The notes: generated by a model from the sequence alone, not told the origin. 64,000 bases of DNA from Vibrio cortegadensis (GCF_024347395.1 NZ_AP025472.1:3038001-3102000); one strand, 5' to 3'. Positions 34,402-43,362 are shown, numbered from the stretch's first letter. Numbers and translations: made by a program.

Positions 34402-35685
34402 ATGAATGTTCGCGCTGCAGCTGCAAATGTCCTGTTTCAAGTGGTCGATAAAGGCCATTCACTTTCACATGCTTTACCAGCAGCTCAGAAAACGATTAAA
34501 CCTCGTGACCACGCTCTTCTTCAAGAGATCTGTTACGGAGCATTACGTTATTTACCACGTTTAGAAACCATTGCGAACGAGCTGATGGATAATTCGCTTA
34601 AAGGTAAAAAGCGAGTATTCCACCACTTAATTTTAGTGGGTATCTACCAATTAAGTTTTATGCGCATTCCTGCTCACGCTGCCGTTGGTGAAACCGTAGA
34701 AGGAACAGTAACCCTACGAGGTCCGAGCTTACGTGGCTTAATTAATGCCGTACTTCGTAGCTATTTACGCGAACAAGACCGCTTGGACGAACTGGCCGTT
34801 AGTCATAACGCAGGCAAATATTGCCACCCAAGCTGGATTTTAAAAATGCTTCAAGAGAGTTACCCAGAACAATGGGAATCCATCGTTGAAGCGAATAACA
34901 GTAAAGCACCAATGTGGCTACGAGTGAATCGTCAGCACCACACTCGTGATGAATACTTAGCACTGTTAAATAGCGAAAACATTGAATGCACACCGCACCC
35001 TCAAGCGGAAGATGCATTAAAATTAACGTCTCCTTGTGATGTCACTTTACTACCAGGTTTCACTAAAGGTTGGGTATCGGTTCAAGATGCTGCGGCTCAA
35101 TTATCTGTCGATTACTTAGCACCACAAGACGGTGAGTTAATTTTAGATTGCTGCGCTGCACCTGGCGGCAAAACTGCGCATATTTTAGAGCGCACAAAGA
35201 ACACTGAAGTGGTTGCCATTGACTGCGATGACCGCCGTTTGGATCGCGTGTATGACAACCTACAGCGTTTACAACTGCGTGCTGATGTTATCTGCGGAGA
35301 TGCTCGCTACCCTGAAGAGTGGTGGCAAGGTGATCAATTCGACCGTATTTTGTTAGATGCACCTTGTTCAGCGACTGGCGTGATCCGTCGCCACCCTGAT
35401 ATTAAGTGGCTACGCAGAGCGTCTGATATTGAGGCTCTCGCACTGCTTCAAAGTGAAATCATGGATGCGATGTGGCGTGAACTTAAACCGGGCGGCACTA
35501 TGGTGTACGCGACGTGTTCAATCACTCCACAAGAGAACAGCCAACAAGTAAAAGACTTCTTAGCGAGAACCGACAACGCACAACTGGTGGGTTCTGAAGT
35601 TGAAAACCCAGGACGCCAAATTCTTCCTGGTGAAGACGATATGGATGGTTTCTACTACGCCGTATTGGTTAAATCGCTCGCTTAA
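34402..35685 (+). CDS. rsmB: 16S rRNA m5C967 methyltransferase RsmB
   Basis: RsmB methylates C967 of 16S rRNA. The 427-residue protein has an N-terminal NusB-like RNA-binding domain (about 1-140) and a SAM methyltransferase core: LDCCAAPGGKTAHIL, VAIDCDDRRL, the catalytic-Cys motif DAPCSATGVIRRHPD, and the second Cys in VYATCSITPQEN. It lies in the conserved def-fmt-rsmB-trkA group. Confidence 0.97.
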   Translation: MNVRAAAANVLFQVVDKGHSLSHALPAAQKTIKPRDHALLQEICYGALRYLPRLETIANELMDNSLKGKKRVFHHLILVGIYQLSFMRIPAHAAVGETVEGTVTLRGPSLRGLINAVLRSYLREQDRLDELAVSHNAGKYCHPSWILKMLQESYPEQWESIVEANNSKAPMWLRVNRQHHTRDEYLALLNSENIECTPHPQAEDALKLTSPCDVTLLPGFTKGWVSVQDAAAQLSVDYLAPQDGELILDCCAAPGGKTAHILERTKNTEVVAIDCDDRRLDRVYDNLQRLQLRADVICGDARYPEEWWQGDQFDRILLDAPCSATGVIRRHPDIKWLRRASDIEALALLQSEIMDAMWRELKPGGTMVYATCSITPQENSQQVKDFLARTDNAQLVGSEVENPGRQILPGEDDMDGFYYAVLVKSLA

Positions 35686-35822
35686 GCGTATAACATTGAT
35701 TCGAGCAGCGCTTATAACTTGAAGCACTGCTCGTATTCATTATGAATGAGCACCTTAATTGCGCAGCTTTCTGATAATAGAAAAGACCGGCGCATAACTG
35801 AGTAAAACAAGAGAAGCAAAGT

Positions 35823-37199
35823 ATGAAAATCATCATTCTTGGTGCTGGCCAAGTCGGTGGCACACTGGCAGAAAATCTCGTTGGCGAAAACAATGACATC
35901 ACCATTGTCGACCGCAATGGTGATCGCCTTCGTGAACTGCAAGATAAATATGATTTACGAGTGGTGAATGGTTACGCCAGCCACCCAACAACTTTGCGGG
36001 AAGCCGGAGCACAAGATGCTGACATGTTGGTGGCTGTAACCAATATGGATGAAACCAACATGGCTGCGTGTCAGGTTGCCTTCTCTCTGTTTAACACACC
36101 GAACCGTATTGCCCGTATTCGCTCTCCGGAATACTTGGCAGAAAAAGAAGCGCTGTTTAAATCAGGCGCAATCCCGGTCGATCACCTTATAGCTCCAGAA
36201 GAACTCGTAACCAGTTATATTGAGCGTCTCATCCAATACCCTGGCGCCCTTCAAGTGGTGAGTTTTGCTGAACAGAAAGTCAGCTTGGTTGCGGTAAAAG
36301 CTTATTATGGTGGCCCTTTGGTGGGGAACGCTCTGTCTGCTTTACGTGGTCACATGCCTCATATTGATACTCGTGTTGCCGCGATTTTCCGTCAAGGACG
36401 TGCGATTCGACCTCAAGGAACCACCGTTATTGAAGCCGATGATGAAGTTTTCTTCGTTGCAGCAAGTAACCATATTCGTTCCGTTATGAGTGAACTTCAA
36501 CGTTTAGAAAAGCCTTACCGCAGAATCATGATTGTCGGTGGTGGTAATATCGGTGCCAGTCTCGCTAAGCGTCTTGAACACAGCTACAGCGTTAAGTTGA
36601 TTGAGCGCAACCATAAACGGGCTGAAAAGCTTTCTGAAGAGCTAGAGAATACGATTGTGTTCTGTGGTGATGCGGCAGACCAAGAGTTACTTACGGAAGA
36701 AAACATCGACCAAGTTGACGTTTTCATTGCCTTAACCAACGAAGATGAGACCAACATTATGTCTGCCATGCTCGCTAAGCGCATGGGGGCGAAAAAAGTA
36801 ATGGTGCTGATTCAACGTGGAGCGTACGTAGACTTGGTTCAAGGTGGCGTTATCGATGTTGCGATCTCACCCCAGCAAGCGACGATTTCCGCACTACTTA
36901 CCCACGTGCGTCGAGCCGATATTGTGAATGTATCATCACTGCGTCGCGGAGCCGCAGAAGCGATTGAAGCGATTGCCCACGGTGATGAAACCACCTCTAA
37001 AGTTGTCGGCCGCGCCGTCGGTGATATTAAACTTCCTCCAGGTACAACCATTGGTGCCATTGTTCGTGGCGAAGAAGTGCTCATCGCTCATGACAGAACG
37101 ATGATCGAACAAGATGATCACGTCGTTATGTTCTTAGTCGATAAAAAGTATGTTGCAGATGTAGAGTCACTGTTCCAGCCGAGTCCGTTCTTCCTTTAG
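35823..37199 (+). CDS. trkA: Trk system potassium uptake regulatory protein TrkA
   Basis: TrkA is the cytoplasmic NAD-binding gating subunit of the Trk potassium transporter. The 458-residue protein contains two RCK units, each with a Rossmann loop (ILGAGQVGGTLAENL at residue 5 and IVGGGNIGASLAKRLE near 237) and a TrkA-C domain. It is followed by trkH after 10 nt, so the gate and the channel are made together. Confidence 0.97.
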   Translation: MKIIILGAGQVGGTLAENLVGENNDITIVDRNGDRLRELQDKYDLRVVNGYASHPTTLREAGAQDADMLVAVTNMDETNMAACQVAFSLFNTPNRIARIRSPEYLAEKEALFKSGAIPVDHLIAPEELVTSYIERLIQYPGALQVVSFAEQKVSLVAVKAYYGGPLVGNALSALRGHMPHIDTRVAAIFRQGRAIRPQGTTVIEADDEVFFVAASNHIRSVMSELQRLEKPYRRIMIVGGGNIGASLAKRLEHSYSVKLIERNHKRAEKLSEELENTIVFCGDAADQELLTEENIDQVDVFIALTNEDETNIMSAMLAKRMGAKKVMVLIQRGAYVDLVQGGVIDVAISPQQATISALLTHVRRADIVNVSSLRRGAAEAIEAIAHGDETTSKVVGRAVGDIKLPPGTTIGAIVRGEEVLIAHDRTMIEQDDHVVMFLVDKKYVADVESLFQPSPFFL

Positions 37200-37209
37200 G
37201 TCACTAAAA

Positions 37210-38655
37210 ATGGTCAATCTGCGTCCGATTATTTTTGTTATAGGGTTAGTGTTATCCAAGCTAGCCCTATTTATGTATATCCCAACACTTGTCGCGTTTT
37301 TTACCGGTACGGGTGGCTTTTTAGAGTTTGGTCAATCGGTTCTGATCACCCATTTAATGGCGTTTATCTGTTTAACCATTGGTCGCACCGCACACTTTAA
37401 ATTAAGTGTTCGAGATATGTTTCTAATCACCTCTTTGGTTTGGACTATCGCCAGTGCCTTTGCTGCTCTGCCCTTCGTGTTCATCAACCACATCAGTTTT
37501 ACTGACGCTTACTTTGAAACTATGTCAGGCATTACCACCACGGGTTCCACCGTTTTAAGTGGCTTAGACAGTATGGCTCCCAGCATTTTATTGTGGCGCT
37601 CAATCCTACAATGGTTGGGAGGTATAGGGTTTATCGTAATGGCGGTTGCCGTTCTGCCAATGCTGAACGTTGGGGGGATGAAGCTATTCCAAACGGAATC
37701 ATCAGATTGGTCCGATAAAAGTAGCCCTCGCGCGAAAACTGTCGCCAAAAATATAGTTCTGGTCTACCTCGTATTGACAGTGTTGTGCCTACTGGGTTAC
37801 TTAGCAACAGGCATGAACTTGTTTGATGCGATCAATCACTCTTTTACTACCCTTTCAACCGGTGGTTATTCAACATCTGATGGCTCAATGAATCACTTCT
37901 CAAACGGAGCTCATTGGGTTGCGACTCTATTTATGTATCTGGGTGGACTTCCTTTCTTGCTCTTTGTGACTGTGCTCAGCAAAAGAAAGCCACAAGCTCT
38001 GTATAAAGATGCACAAGTACGAGGCTTCACTTATCTGTTCTTAGGCTCAAGCTTCATTGTCGCCGCTTGGTTAATCATTCGAGATGGCTATGCGGTTTTA
38101 GACGCGCTAAGAGTATCCATGTTTAACATTGTATCGGTCGTGACCACTACAGGTTTTGGTTTAGAGGATTTCACCGCATGGGGCGCTCTGCCTAGCGTGT
38201 TATTTGCGTTCTTAATGATGGCAGGGGCTTGTTCAGGTTCGACATCTGGGGGCATTAAAATATTCCGCTTCCAAATTGCGATGACACTCCTGAATAAGCA
38301 GATAATGAAACTGATTCACCCATCTGGTGTCTTTGTTCAACGTTATAACCAAAGGCCAGTAAATGACGATATTGTTCGTTCCGTGGTCGCTTTCGGTTTA
38401 ATGTTCTTCATTACCATTATTTTTATTGCTGCAGCTCTAAGCTCTATGGGGCTCGATCCTATCACCAGTATTTCAGGCTCAATTACTGCGGTCGCGAATG
38501 TTGGCCCAGGAATGGGGTCGGTTATTGGTCCAACGGGTAACTTTTCTCCTCTCCCTGATGCTGCAAAGTGGATACTCAGCTTTGGTATGCTGATGGGAAG
38601 ACTTGAAATACTGACTATTTTAGTACTATTTTTTCCTGCCTTTTGGCGCCGTTAA
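37210..38655 (+). CDS. trkH: Trk potassium uptake channel TrkH
   Basis: TrkH is the membrane pore subunit of Trk. The 481-residue protein has about 10-12 hydrophobic helices and the four selectivity-filter repeats: ETMSGITTTGSTV, FTTLSTGGYST, VTTTGFG and ANVGPGMGSV. It acts with TrkA to import K+ down the membrane potential. The following DUF3157 gene begins 11 nt after its stop and may be in the same operon. Confidence 0.97.
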   Translation: MVNLRPIIFVIGLVLSKLALFMYIPTLVAFFTGTGGFLEFGQSVLITHLMAFICLTIGRTAHFKLSVRDMFLITSLVWTIASAFAALPFVFINHISFTDAYFETMSGITTTGSTVLSGLDSMAPSILLWRSILQWLGGIGFIVMAVAVLPMLNVGGMKLFQTESSDWSDKSSPRAKTVAKNIVLVYLVLTVLCLLGYLATGMNLFDAINHSFTTLSTGGYSTSDGSMNHFSNGAHWVATLFMYLGGLPFLLFVTVLSKRKPQALYKDAQVRGFTYLFLGSSFIVAAWLIIRDGYAVLDALRVSMFNIVSVVTTTGFGLEDFTAWGALPSVLFAFLMMAGACSGSTSGGIKIFRFQIAMTLLNKQIMKLIHPSGVFVQRYNQRPVNDDIVRSVVAFGLMFFITIIFIAAALSSMGLDPITSISGSITAVANVGPGMGSVIGPTGNFSPLPDAAKWILSFGMLMGRLEILTILVLFFPAFWRR

Positions 38656-38666
38656 AGAGGTTTACA

Positions 38667-39203
38667 ATGAACAAATGGATAATGTTATTAAGCATATTTC
38701 TGAGCGGTAATGTGCTAGCCAATCAAATCGTCACACTGGAAAACGGACAACAAATTCAGCTGAATGATGATTTTACTTGGGAGTACTTATCTGCAAAAAG
38801 TGAGGAAACCACGGATGTTGTCGCGATCCCACTGGCTTCGAAAAAAGCAGGTACTCAATTCAAGGTTGGAGCAAATAAGCACATTCTTCAACTTTCTGAT
38901 TCTGGTATAGATATTTTACTTCAGTCTGCCAGTTATGAGTCCGGCACGCTGATTATTCCAACCTCTATCACCAATCAAAGCTCTCAATCGATTGTATTGA
39001 TTGATCTAGAAGTTGAAATATTAGACTCACAAGGTGTTTCTCTGCTTAAAACGGAAGTGGCTATCTGGAAATCAATCAAGCGTATTGCTGACACTTATCT
39101 AAGACCACAATCATCTGAGTCTGGTCGTAATTTAGTATTCGAAGTACCTCAACATACCGACTATCAAATCAATGTTAACGTGCTGAATGTCGAGTCTCGA
39201 TAA
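38667..39203 (+). CDS. DUF3157 periplasmic protein
   Basis: A 178-residue protein with a signal peptide (MNKWIMLLSIFLSGNVLA). The mature N-terminus reads QIVTLENGQQIQLNDDFTWEYL, typical of DUF3157. I know no function for the family. The start at 38667 follows AAAGAGG; an upstream ATG inside trkH is rejected because it spoils the signal peptide. It is likely cotranscribed with trkAH, and its end is 12 bp from the convergent hemolysin-III gene. Confidence 0.85.
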   Translation: MNKWIMLLSIFLSGNVLANQIVTLENGQQIQLNDDFTWEYLSAKSEETTDVVAIPLASKKAGTQFKVGANKHILQLSDSGIDILLQSASYESGTLIIPTSITNQSSQSIVLIDLEVEILDSQGVSLLKTEVAIWKSIKRIADTYLRPQSSESGRNLVFEVPQHTDYQINVNVLNVESR

Positions 39204-39215
39204 ACACATCAAGGC

Positions 39216-39869
39216 TTAAACAATTGGCACATAAAGATAGATAGCAAAGAAGTGACATACGCATCCACCTAGCACAAACAAATGCCAGATGGCATGGTTG
39301 TAAGGGATGCGTTTTGTTACATAGAAAATCACACCCAAAGAGTAAATCACGCCGCCTGCCGCCAGTAAAACTAAACCTCCCACAGCAATATTTAGCGCCA
39401 ACTGGTAGATAACAATCATAGAAAGCCAACCCATGATCAAGTAGGTGATCAACGATGCGCGTTTAAATCGGTAAACAAATGCGATTTTCATAACAACGCC
39501 AATCAGCGCAATCGCCCAAATCACGCCCATTAATCCTATCGCTAGCGGTGTTCTTAATCCCACTAACAGGAATGGGGTATAACTGCCTGCGATCAGTAGA
39601 TATATCGCGCAGTGATCTAACGTTTTGAAAAGGCGTTTCGTATTAGGGTTTGAAATGGAGTGATACAGTGTAGAGGCAAGGAAGAGTAAAATGATGCTAC
39701 TACCGTAAACTGCCATGCTGGTTAAAGTCATGATGTCAGCGCCATGCTCGATGGCGTTATTGAGCAGTAAAACTGAACCCACAATACCAAAAAGGCAACC
39801 AATACCATGGGTGATCGCATTGGCTAACTCTTCAGTTGTACTGTAGGCCGTATTCGTTGGTTGATTCAT
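39216..39869 (-). CDS. Hemolysin III / PAQR family membrane protein (YqfA-like)
   Basis: This 217-residue protein has seven hydrophobic segments. The conserved PAQR residues include a Glu-rich start (EELANAITHGIGCLFG), STLYHS, the DHCAIYLLIAGSYTPF motif and HAIWHLFVLGGCVCHFFAI. Histidines of these motifs probably bind zinc as in PAQR receptors. The biochemical role in bacteria is unclear despite the hemolysin name. A FabR-like 18-bp palindrome lies 50 bp upstream, which fits a link to membrane fatty acid homeostasis. Confidence 0.93.
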   Translation of the reverse strand: MNQPTNTAYSTTEELANAITHGIGCLFGIVGSVLLLNNAIEHGADIMTLTSMAVYGSSIILLFLASTLYHSISNPNTKRLFKTLDHCAIYLLIAGSYTPFLLVGLRTPLAIGLMGVIWAIALIGVVMKIAFVYRFKRASLITYLIMGWLSMIVIYQLALNIAVGGLVLLAAGGVIYSLGVIFYVTKRIPYNHAIWHLFVLGGCVCHFFAIYLYVPIV

Positions 39870-39919
39870 AAGTTTTCCATGGTAGGACCATTATTTGATT
39901 CTACCAGTATGCCATATTA

Positions 39920-39937
39920 AGCTTACACGTGTAAGCT
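39920..39937. promoter_or_regulatory. FabR-like operator (18-bp palindrome) upstream of hlyIII/yqfA homologue
   Basis: AGCTTACACGTGTAAGCT is a perfect 18-bp palindrome. It resembles the E. coli FabR box (AGCGTACACGTGTTCGCT), and yqfA has been predicted in that regulon by phylogenetic footprinting. Its CACGTG core is shared with parS but the flanks are not. Confidence 0.7.
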
Positions 39938-39997
39938 CAATATTTTACCAGTCAAAAGACTGTTTGCCAGAAAACGTCTAAATTGAATAATATCTGA

Positions 39998-40789
39998 CTA
40001 ACTGACCTGTTCTAGATACTCTAAAACGATCTTTCCAGCCTCGCTAACGGGTGTGTCTGCTGGGATCACGAGTTTACGTTTAAGTTCACCTAAACCCAGC
40101 AAGCTAGATAACATGCCACCAAATCCTTTTCGGTTTCTGTCTATCTCGAACCAAAGTTGCAATTGCTCAGCGTCTCGATAAGCCACAATCTCTAATTCAC
40201 GCCAACGACCGTGGTAAGGGCCCGTTGTTGGTACAAATTCAAACTCTTGGACAAAAGGCATGGCGAAACCTTTAGCAGCTTCACACTCAACTTGTCGAAT
40301 TCGTAACCCTTGCTCTTCCAACTCAGTGAAAATACCATCCATGATAGGATCGGGTCTCACTGTCAAAATATCTTTATCCGTAGGATCAATCGCCAGCGCG
40401 ATATCTAACCCTGTCTCTAACCAAACTTTCGCATCACCAATGGTCACAGGCGTATTCCATGGGATATCAAGTTCAATCTCAAAATCTCGTTGCTCACCTG
40501 CACCAATAGTAAAAGAGTAAGGTAACGCCCAACTCGCAAGCGCATAACTCTGCTTCACTCGCTTGGTGCGTTGCTCGCGATTGTCGCCACCACCCACTTC
40601 GACTTCATCGATATATTGACAACAAAGTTTCAGGTCAATGTTATCTATCTCCTGAGGTGTCGAACCACCATAAACATGGATCACGACATTCACTTTTTGC
40701 CCAGGGAACAAGACTTCTTGCTGTAGAACAGAATCCACTTTTGCAGATCCAATACCAAAACTTGCTAAGGTTTTCTTCAAAAATGACAT
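39998..40789 (-). CDS. Spo0M-like arrestin-fold protein
   Basis: This 263-residue protein matches the SpoOM family (Spo0M, sporulation-control protein) and begins MSFLKKTLASFGIGSAKVDS. The pattern VLFPGQKVNVVIHVYGGS then IDLKLCCQYI is typical. It is predicted to have an arrestin-like beta-sandwich. Vibrio does not sporulate, so the name describes the family, not the role. AGGAGAG sits 5 nt before this start; an upstream ATG at 40825 is less likely. Confidence 0.88.
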   Translation of the reverse strand: MSFLKKTLASFGIGSAKVDSVLQQEVLFPGQKVNVVIHVYGGSTPQEIDNIDLKLCCQYIDEVEVGGGDNREQRTKRVKQSYALASWALPYSFTIGAGEQRDFEIELDIPWNTPVTIGDAKVWLETGLDIALAIDPTDKDILTVRPDPIMDGIFTELEEQGLRIRQVECEAAKGFAMPFVQEFEFVPTTGPYHGRWRELEIVAYRDAEQLQLWFEIDRNRKGFGGMLSSLLGLGELKRKLVIPADTPVSEAGKIVLEYLEQVS

Positions 40790-40924
40790 CAGCACTCTCC
40801 TTTCGCTTACCTTAATAGTACTCATGAAACTGACTGCAACTCAATTCATTTTACTTGATGATGAGGGTTCAAGGTGGCTGTTTTTTACTCAGCTGTCGAT
40901 CCAGAACGAGTAAGGTGATATTCT

Positions 40925-40954
40925 GAATAATGATATGCATACATATCATTATTC
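40925..40954. repeat. Perfect 13-bp inverted repeat
   Basis: GAATAATGATATG and CATATCATTATTC flank CATA. There is no T-run, so it is not a typical terminator. It looks like an operator; the half-sites resemble Fur-type ATAATGAT/ATCATTAT set about one helical turn further apart than in a Fur box. Confidence 0.6.
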
Positions 40955-41115
40955 CTGATTATTTATAGGATAGGCTTACGCCAGAAGAGTCACTCTTTTT
41001 TGAACATGATTACGAATGGTGCCTTGCACTTATGACTAACAAGCAAAGGGGAGCGACTCATAGATAATCGGGCCATTAAATTGGCAATGGAAATGCCTGG
41101 CTGTTAGGTATATTA

Positions 41116-41283
41116 ATGCGCCCAACTCCTGTCAGGTTTTCGCACTCAAATCGTGGTGCGTCTCGTCGTCGTTGCAGCTTTGTCGCTGTGCCTTCGGCAA
41201 AAAAAGTAGCACCAACAATGACTTTAGTGGAAAAGACGGCACTTCATGCTTCTACTTCAGTAAAAGTCATTCAAGCTGCTTAA
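41116..41283 (+). CDS. Possible small protein, 55 aa
   Basis: I do not recognise this ORF. It starts with ATG at 41116 and ends with TAA at 41281-41283, immediately followed by a strong terminator. The protein is basic (about 9 Arg/Lys), with an arginine-rich stretch (ASRRRCSF) near residues 15-22 and a Ser/Thr/Val-rich tail. No good ribosome-binding site is visible, and the frame is open upstream to 41080 without another ATG. It may be a real sORF, a remnant, or part of a non-coding RNA ending at the same terminator. Confidence 0.35.
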   Translation: MRPTPVRFSHSNRGASRRRCSFVAVPSAKKVAPTMTLVEKTALHASTSVKVIQAA

Positions 41284-41284
41284 T

Positions 41285-41313
41285 AAAAAGCGCAGTTTAA
41301 TACTGCGCTTTTT
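41285..41313 (+). terminator. Rho-independent terminator after the small ORF
   Basis: AAAAAGCGCAGT/ACTGCGCTTTTT forms a 12-bp stem with a 5-nt loop. It implies an active transcript from the gap to its left. Confidence 0.85.
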
Positions 41314-41381
41314 CCTTATCTTATGCGGTGCATTTTGATACCTTTACTCAAAATCATTATAACTATTATGGAGAAAGCCCA

Positions 41382-41648
41382 ATGAAGTGCCATCGTATAG
41401 AAGAGCTGATTGAATTAATCGAACCTGAATGGCAAAAAGATTCAGAAATGAACCTACTACAGTTCATTGTAAAATTAGCTCAAGAGGCAGGATACGAAGA
41501 CAAAATCGAAGATCTAACCGATGACGTACTGATCTACCATCTTAAAATGCGTAACAGTGAAAAAGACGAAATGATCCCAGGTCTCAAAAAAGACCAAGAA
41601 GATGACTTTAAAACCGCAATCCTCAAAGCTCGCGGTATCATCAAATAA
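41382..41648 (+). CDS. yihD: YihD family protein (DUF1040)
   Basis: An 88-residue acidic, helical protein. The N-terminus MKCHRIEELIELIEPEWQKD and the overall length match YihD. The ATG at 41382 follows GGAGAAA; an extension to 41328 is rejected. The function is unknown. In E. coli yihD lies beside srkA-dsbA, and here ccoG sits between them. A terminator follows. Confidence 0.9.
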   Translation: MKCHRIEELIELIEPEWQKDSEMNLLQFIVKLAQEAGYEDKIEDLTDDVLIYHLKMRNSEKDEMIPGLKKDQEDDFKTAILKARGIIK

Positions 41649-41680
41649 ATCATCTAACAGTAATTAATGACTTTATTCAA

Positions 41681-41704
41681 AGCGGCCAGATGGTCGCTTT
41701 TTTT
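41681..41704 (+). terminator. Terminator after yihD
   Basis: AGCGGCCA/TGGTCGCT stem followed by seven Ts (41698-41704). Confidence 0.85.
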
Positions 41705-41895
41705 CTGTTCTACTCTTTTTCTACTGATCTGTAGTAACAAAGATTGTTAAAGGTTGATAGCCTTAAAAAAAAGTCACCAACATTGGCGCTATAATCGCCA
41801 ACGAAAAAGCTCAATGAAACGCCACATAATAAAATGCAATGTCTAAGAGTGTGAATTAAATAAATCACACCTAAAGCCCAATAAGGATAGCTCCA

Positions 41896-43314
41896 ATGAG
41901 TCAGGATAAGATCGATATCAAAGATGTGACTCCCAAAACCTTCAACCCAAAAACCCATAAAGGGAATGGCGATAGGTTTAACCCAAGTAATCGCATCTAT
42001 GTTCGAGAAAGTAAAGGTTTCTTCCAACAACTACGCCGCTATGGTGGCTGGTTTCTATTGCTGCTTTTTGCACTAACACCATGGATCCCGTTTGGTGAAC
42101 GCCAAGCAATTTTACTCGATATAGGTAACCAGCAATTTAATTTCTTTGGCACCACTCTTTATCCGCAAGATCTTACTCTGTTAGCTCTGCTATTTATGAT
42201 AGCAGCGTTTGGCCTATTCTTTTTAACCACCTTTTTAGGCCGAGTATGGTGTGGCTATTTATGTCCTCAAACTGTTTGGACATTCATGTACATTTGGTTT
42301 GAAGAAAAATTGGAAGGTTCGGCGAATAAACGGCGCAAACAAGATTCCAATAAACCCACTTCAAACCTCATTATGCGAAAAGCCGTTAAGCACTTAGCTT
42401 GGATAGGTATCGCGTTACTAACAGGCTTAACCTTTGTCGGCTATTTTGTACCAGTCAAAGATTTGGTGATTGATTTCTTTACCTTTAACGCCAGCTTTTG
42501 GCCTGCATTCTGGGTCATCTTTTTTGCGGCATGTACTTATGGCAACGCAGGTTGGATGCGATCCATTGTTTGCCTTCACATGTGTCCATACGCTCGTTTC
42601 CAATCAGCTATGTTTGATAAAGATACGTTTATCGTCGGTTACGACACTAAACGTGGTGAAAACCGTGGCCCTCGCTCACGCAAAGCCGATCCGAAAGCAT
42701 TAGGATTGGGCGACTGTATTGATTGTGATTTATGTGTTCAGGTATGTCCGACAGGTATTGATATTCGTGATGGTCTGCAATATGAATGCATCAACTGTGG
42801 TGCTTGTATTGATGCATGTAATAAAACCATGGATCGAATGGGTTACCAACAAGGTCTGATTAATTACACCACTGAACACCGCTTATCTGGTAATCATACT
42901 AAGGTCATGCGACCGAAACTATTAGGTTATGGCGGCATTTTAGTATTAATGATTGGCCTCTTCTTTGTTCAAGTCGCCAGTGTTGCACCGGTTGGCTTAA
43001 GTGTACTGAAAGATAGAAACCAGTTAGTCAGAGTCAATAGCCAAGGTTTCTTTGAAAACACTTATACCTTAAAAGTCATTAATAAAACTCAGCAGACCCA
43101 AAGCTATGATTTAGAGGTAACAGGATTGCCAGGTGCTATTTGGTATGGCAACCAAACTGTCACCGTTGAGCCAGGGGAAGTACTGAACTTACCGATGAGC
43201 TTAGGGATTGATCCTGAAAAAATCAGCTCTCCAGTTTCAAAGATTCAGTTTATACTCACAGACAGTGACCAGTTTACAGTTGAAGTGGAAAGCCGCTTTA
43301 TAAAAAAACTGTAA
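41896..43314 (+). CDS. ccoG: Cytochrome c oxidase accessory protein CcoG (FixG/RdxA)
   Basis: CcoG helps assemble the CuB site of cbb3-type cytochrome oxidase, possibly by reducing copper. The 472-residue membrane protein has about 5 TM helices and the conserved CGYLCPQTVW and CLHMCPYARFQ cysteine motifs. Two [4Fe-4S] ferredoxin motifs follow (CIDCDLCVQVCPTG and CINCGACIDACN), then a C-terminal Ig-like domain. No ccoNOP or ccoIS genes are nearby, so it is separated from its usual cluster. A terminator lies right after. Confidence 0.96.
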   Translation: MSQDKIDIKDVTPKTFNPKTHKGNGDRFNPSNRIYVRESKGFFQQLRRYGGWFLLLLFALTPWIPFGERQAILLDIGNQQFNFFGTTLYPQDLTLLALLFMIAAFGLFFLTTFLGRVWCGYLCPQTVWTFMYIWFEEKLEGSANKRRKQDSNKPTSNLIMRKAVKHLAWIGIALLTGLTFVGYFVPVKDLVIDFFTFNASFWPAFWVIFFAACTYGNAGWMRSIVCLHMCPYARFQSAMFDKDTFIVGYDTKRGENRGPRSRKADPKALGLGDCIDCDLCVQVCPTGIDIRDGLQYECINCGACIDACNKTMDRMGYQQGLINYTTEHRLSGNHTKVMRPKLLGYGGILVLMIGLFFVQVASVAPVGLSVLKDRNQLVRVNSQGFFENTYTLKVINKTQQTQSYDLEVTGLPGAIWYGNQTVTVEPGEVLNLPMSLGIDPEKISSPVSKIQFILTDSDQFTVEVESRFIKKL

Positions 43315-43331
43315 CCCTTAATTTTTAATGG

Positions 43332-43358
43332 AAAAAGGCTCAGTAATGAGCCTTTTTT
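43332..43358 (+). terminator. Terminator overlapping the srkA 5' region
   Basis: AAAAAGGCTCA/TGAGCCTTTTTT with a 4-nt loop ends 5 nt before the srkA ATG and leaves no room for a Shine-Dalgarno. Confidence 0.85.
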
Positions 43359-43362
43359 ATTT

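Larger units (their letters stand above)
40790..41381. other. Long intergenic region with palindrome, possible small ORF and terminator
   Basis: No established gene is visible in about 590 bp. It holds the upstream region of the Spo0M-like gene, a 13-bp perfect inverted repeat (40925-40954), a possible 55-aa ORF (41116-41283) and a strong terminator (41285-41313). The start of a small transcript in the middle is plausible. Confidence 0.5.

Noticed and set aside
39926..39931. CACGTG core near 39928 as a fifth parS site
   Set aside because: The flanks (AGCTTA/TAAGCT) do not match parS; the site fits a FabR-like operator better.
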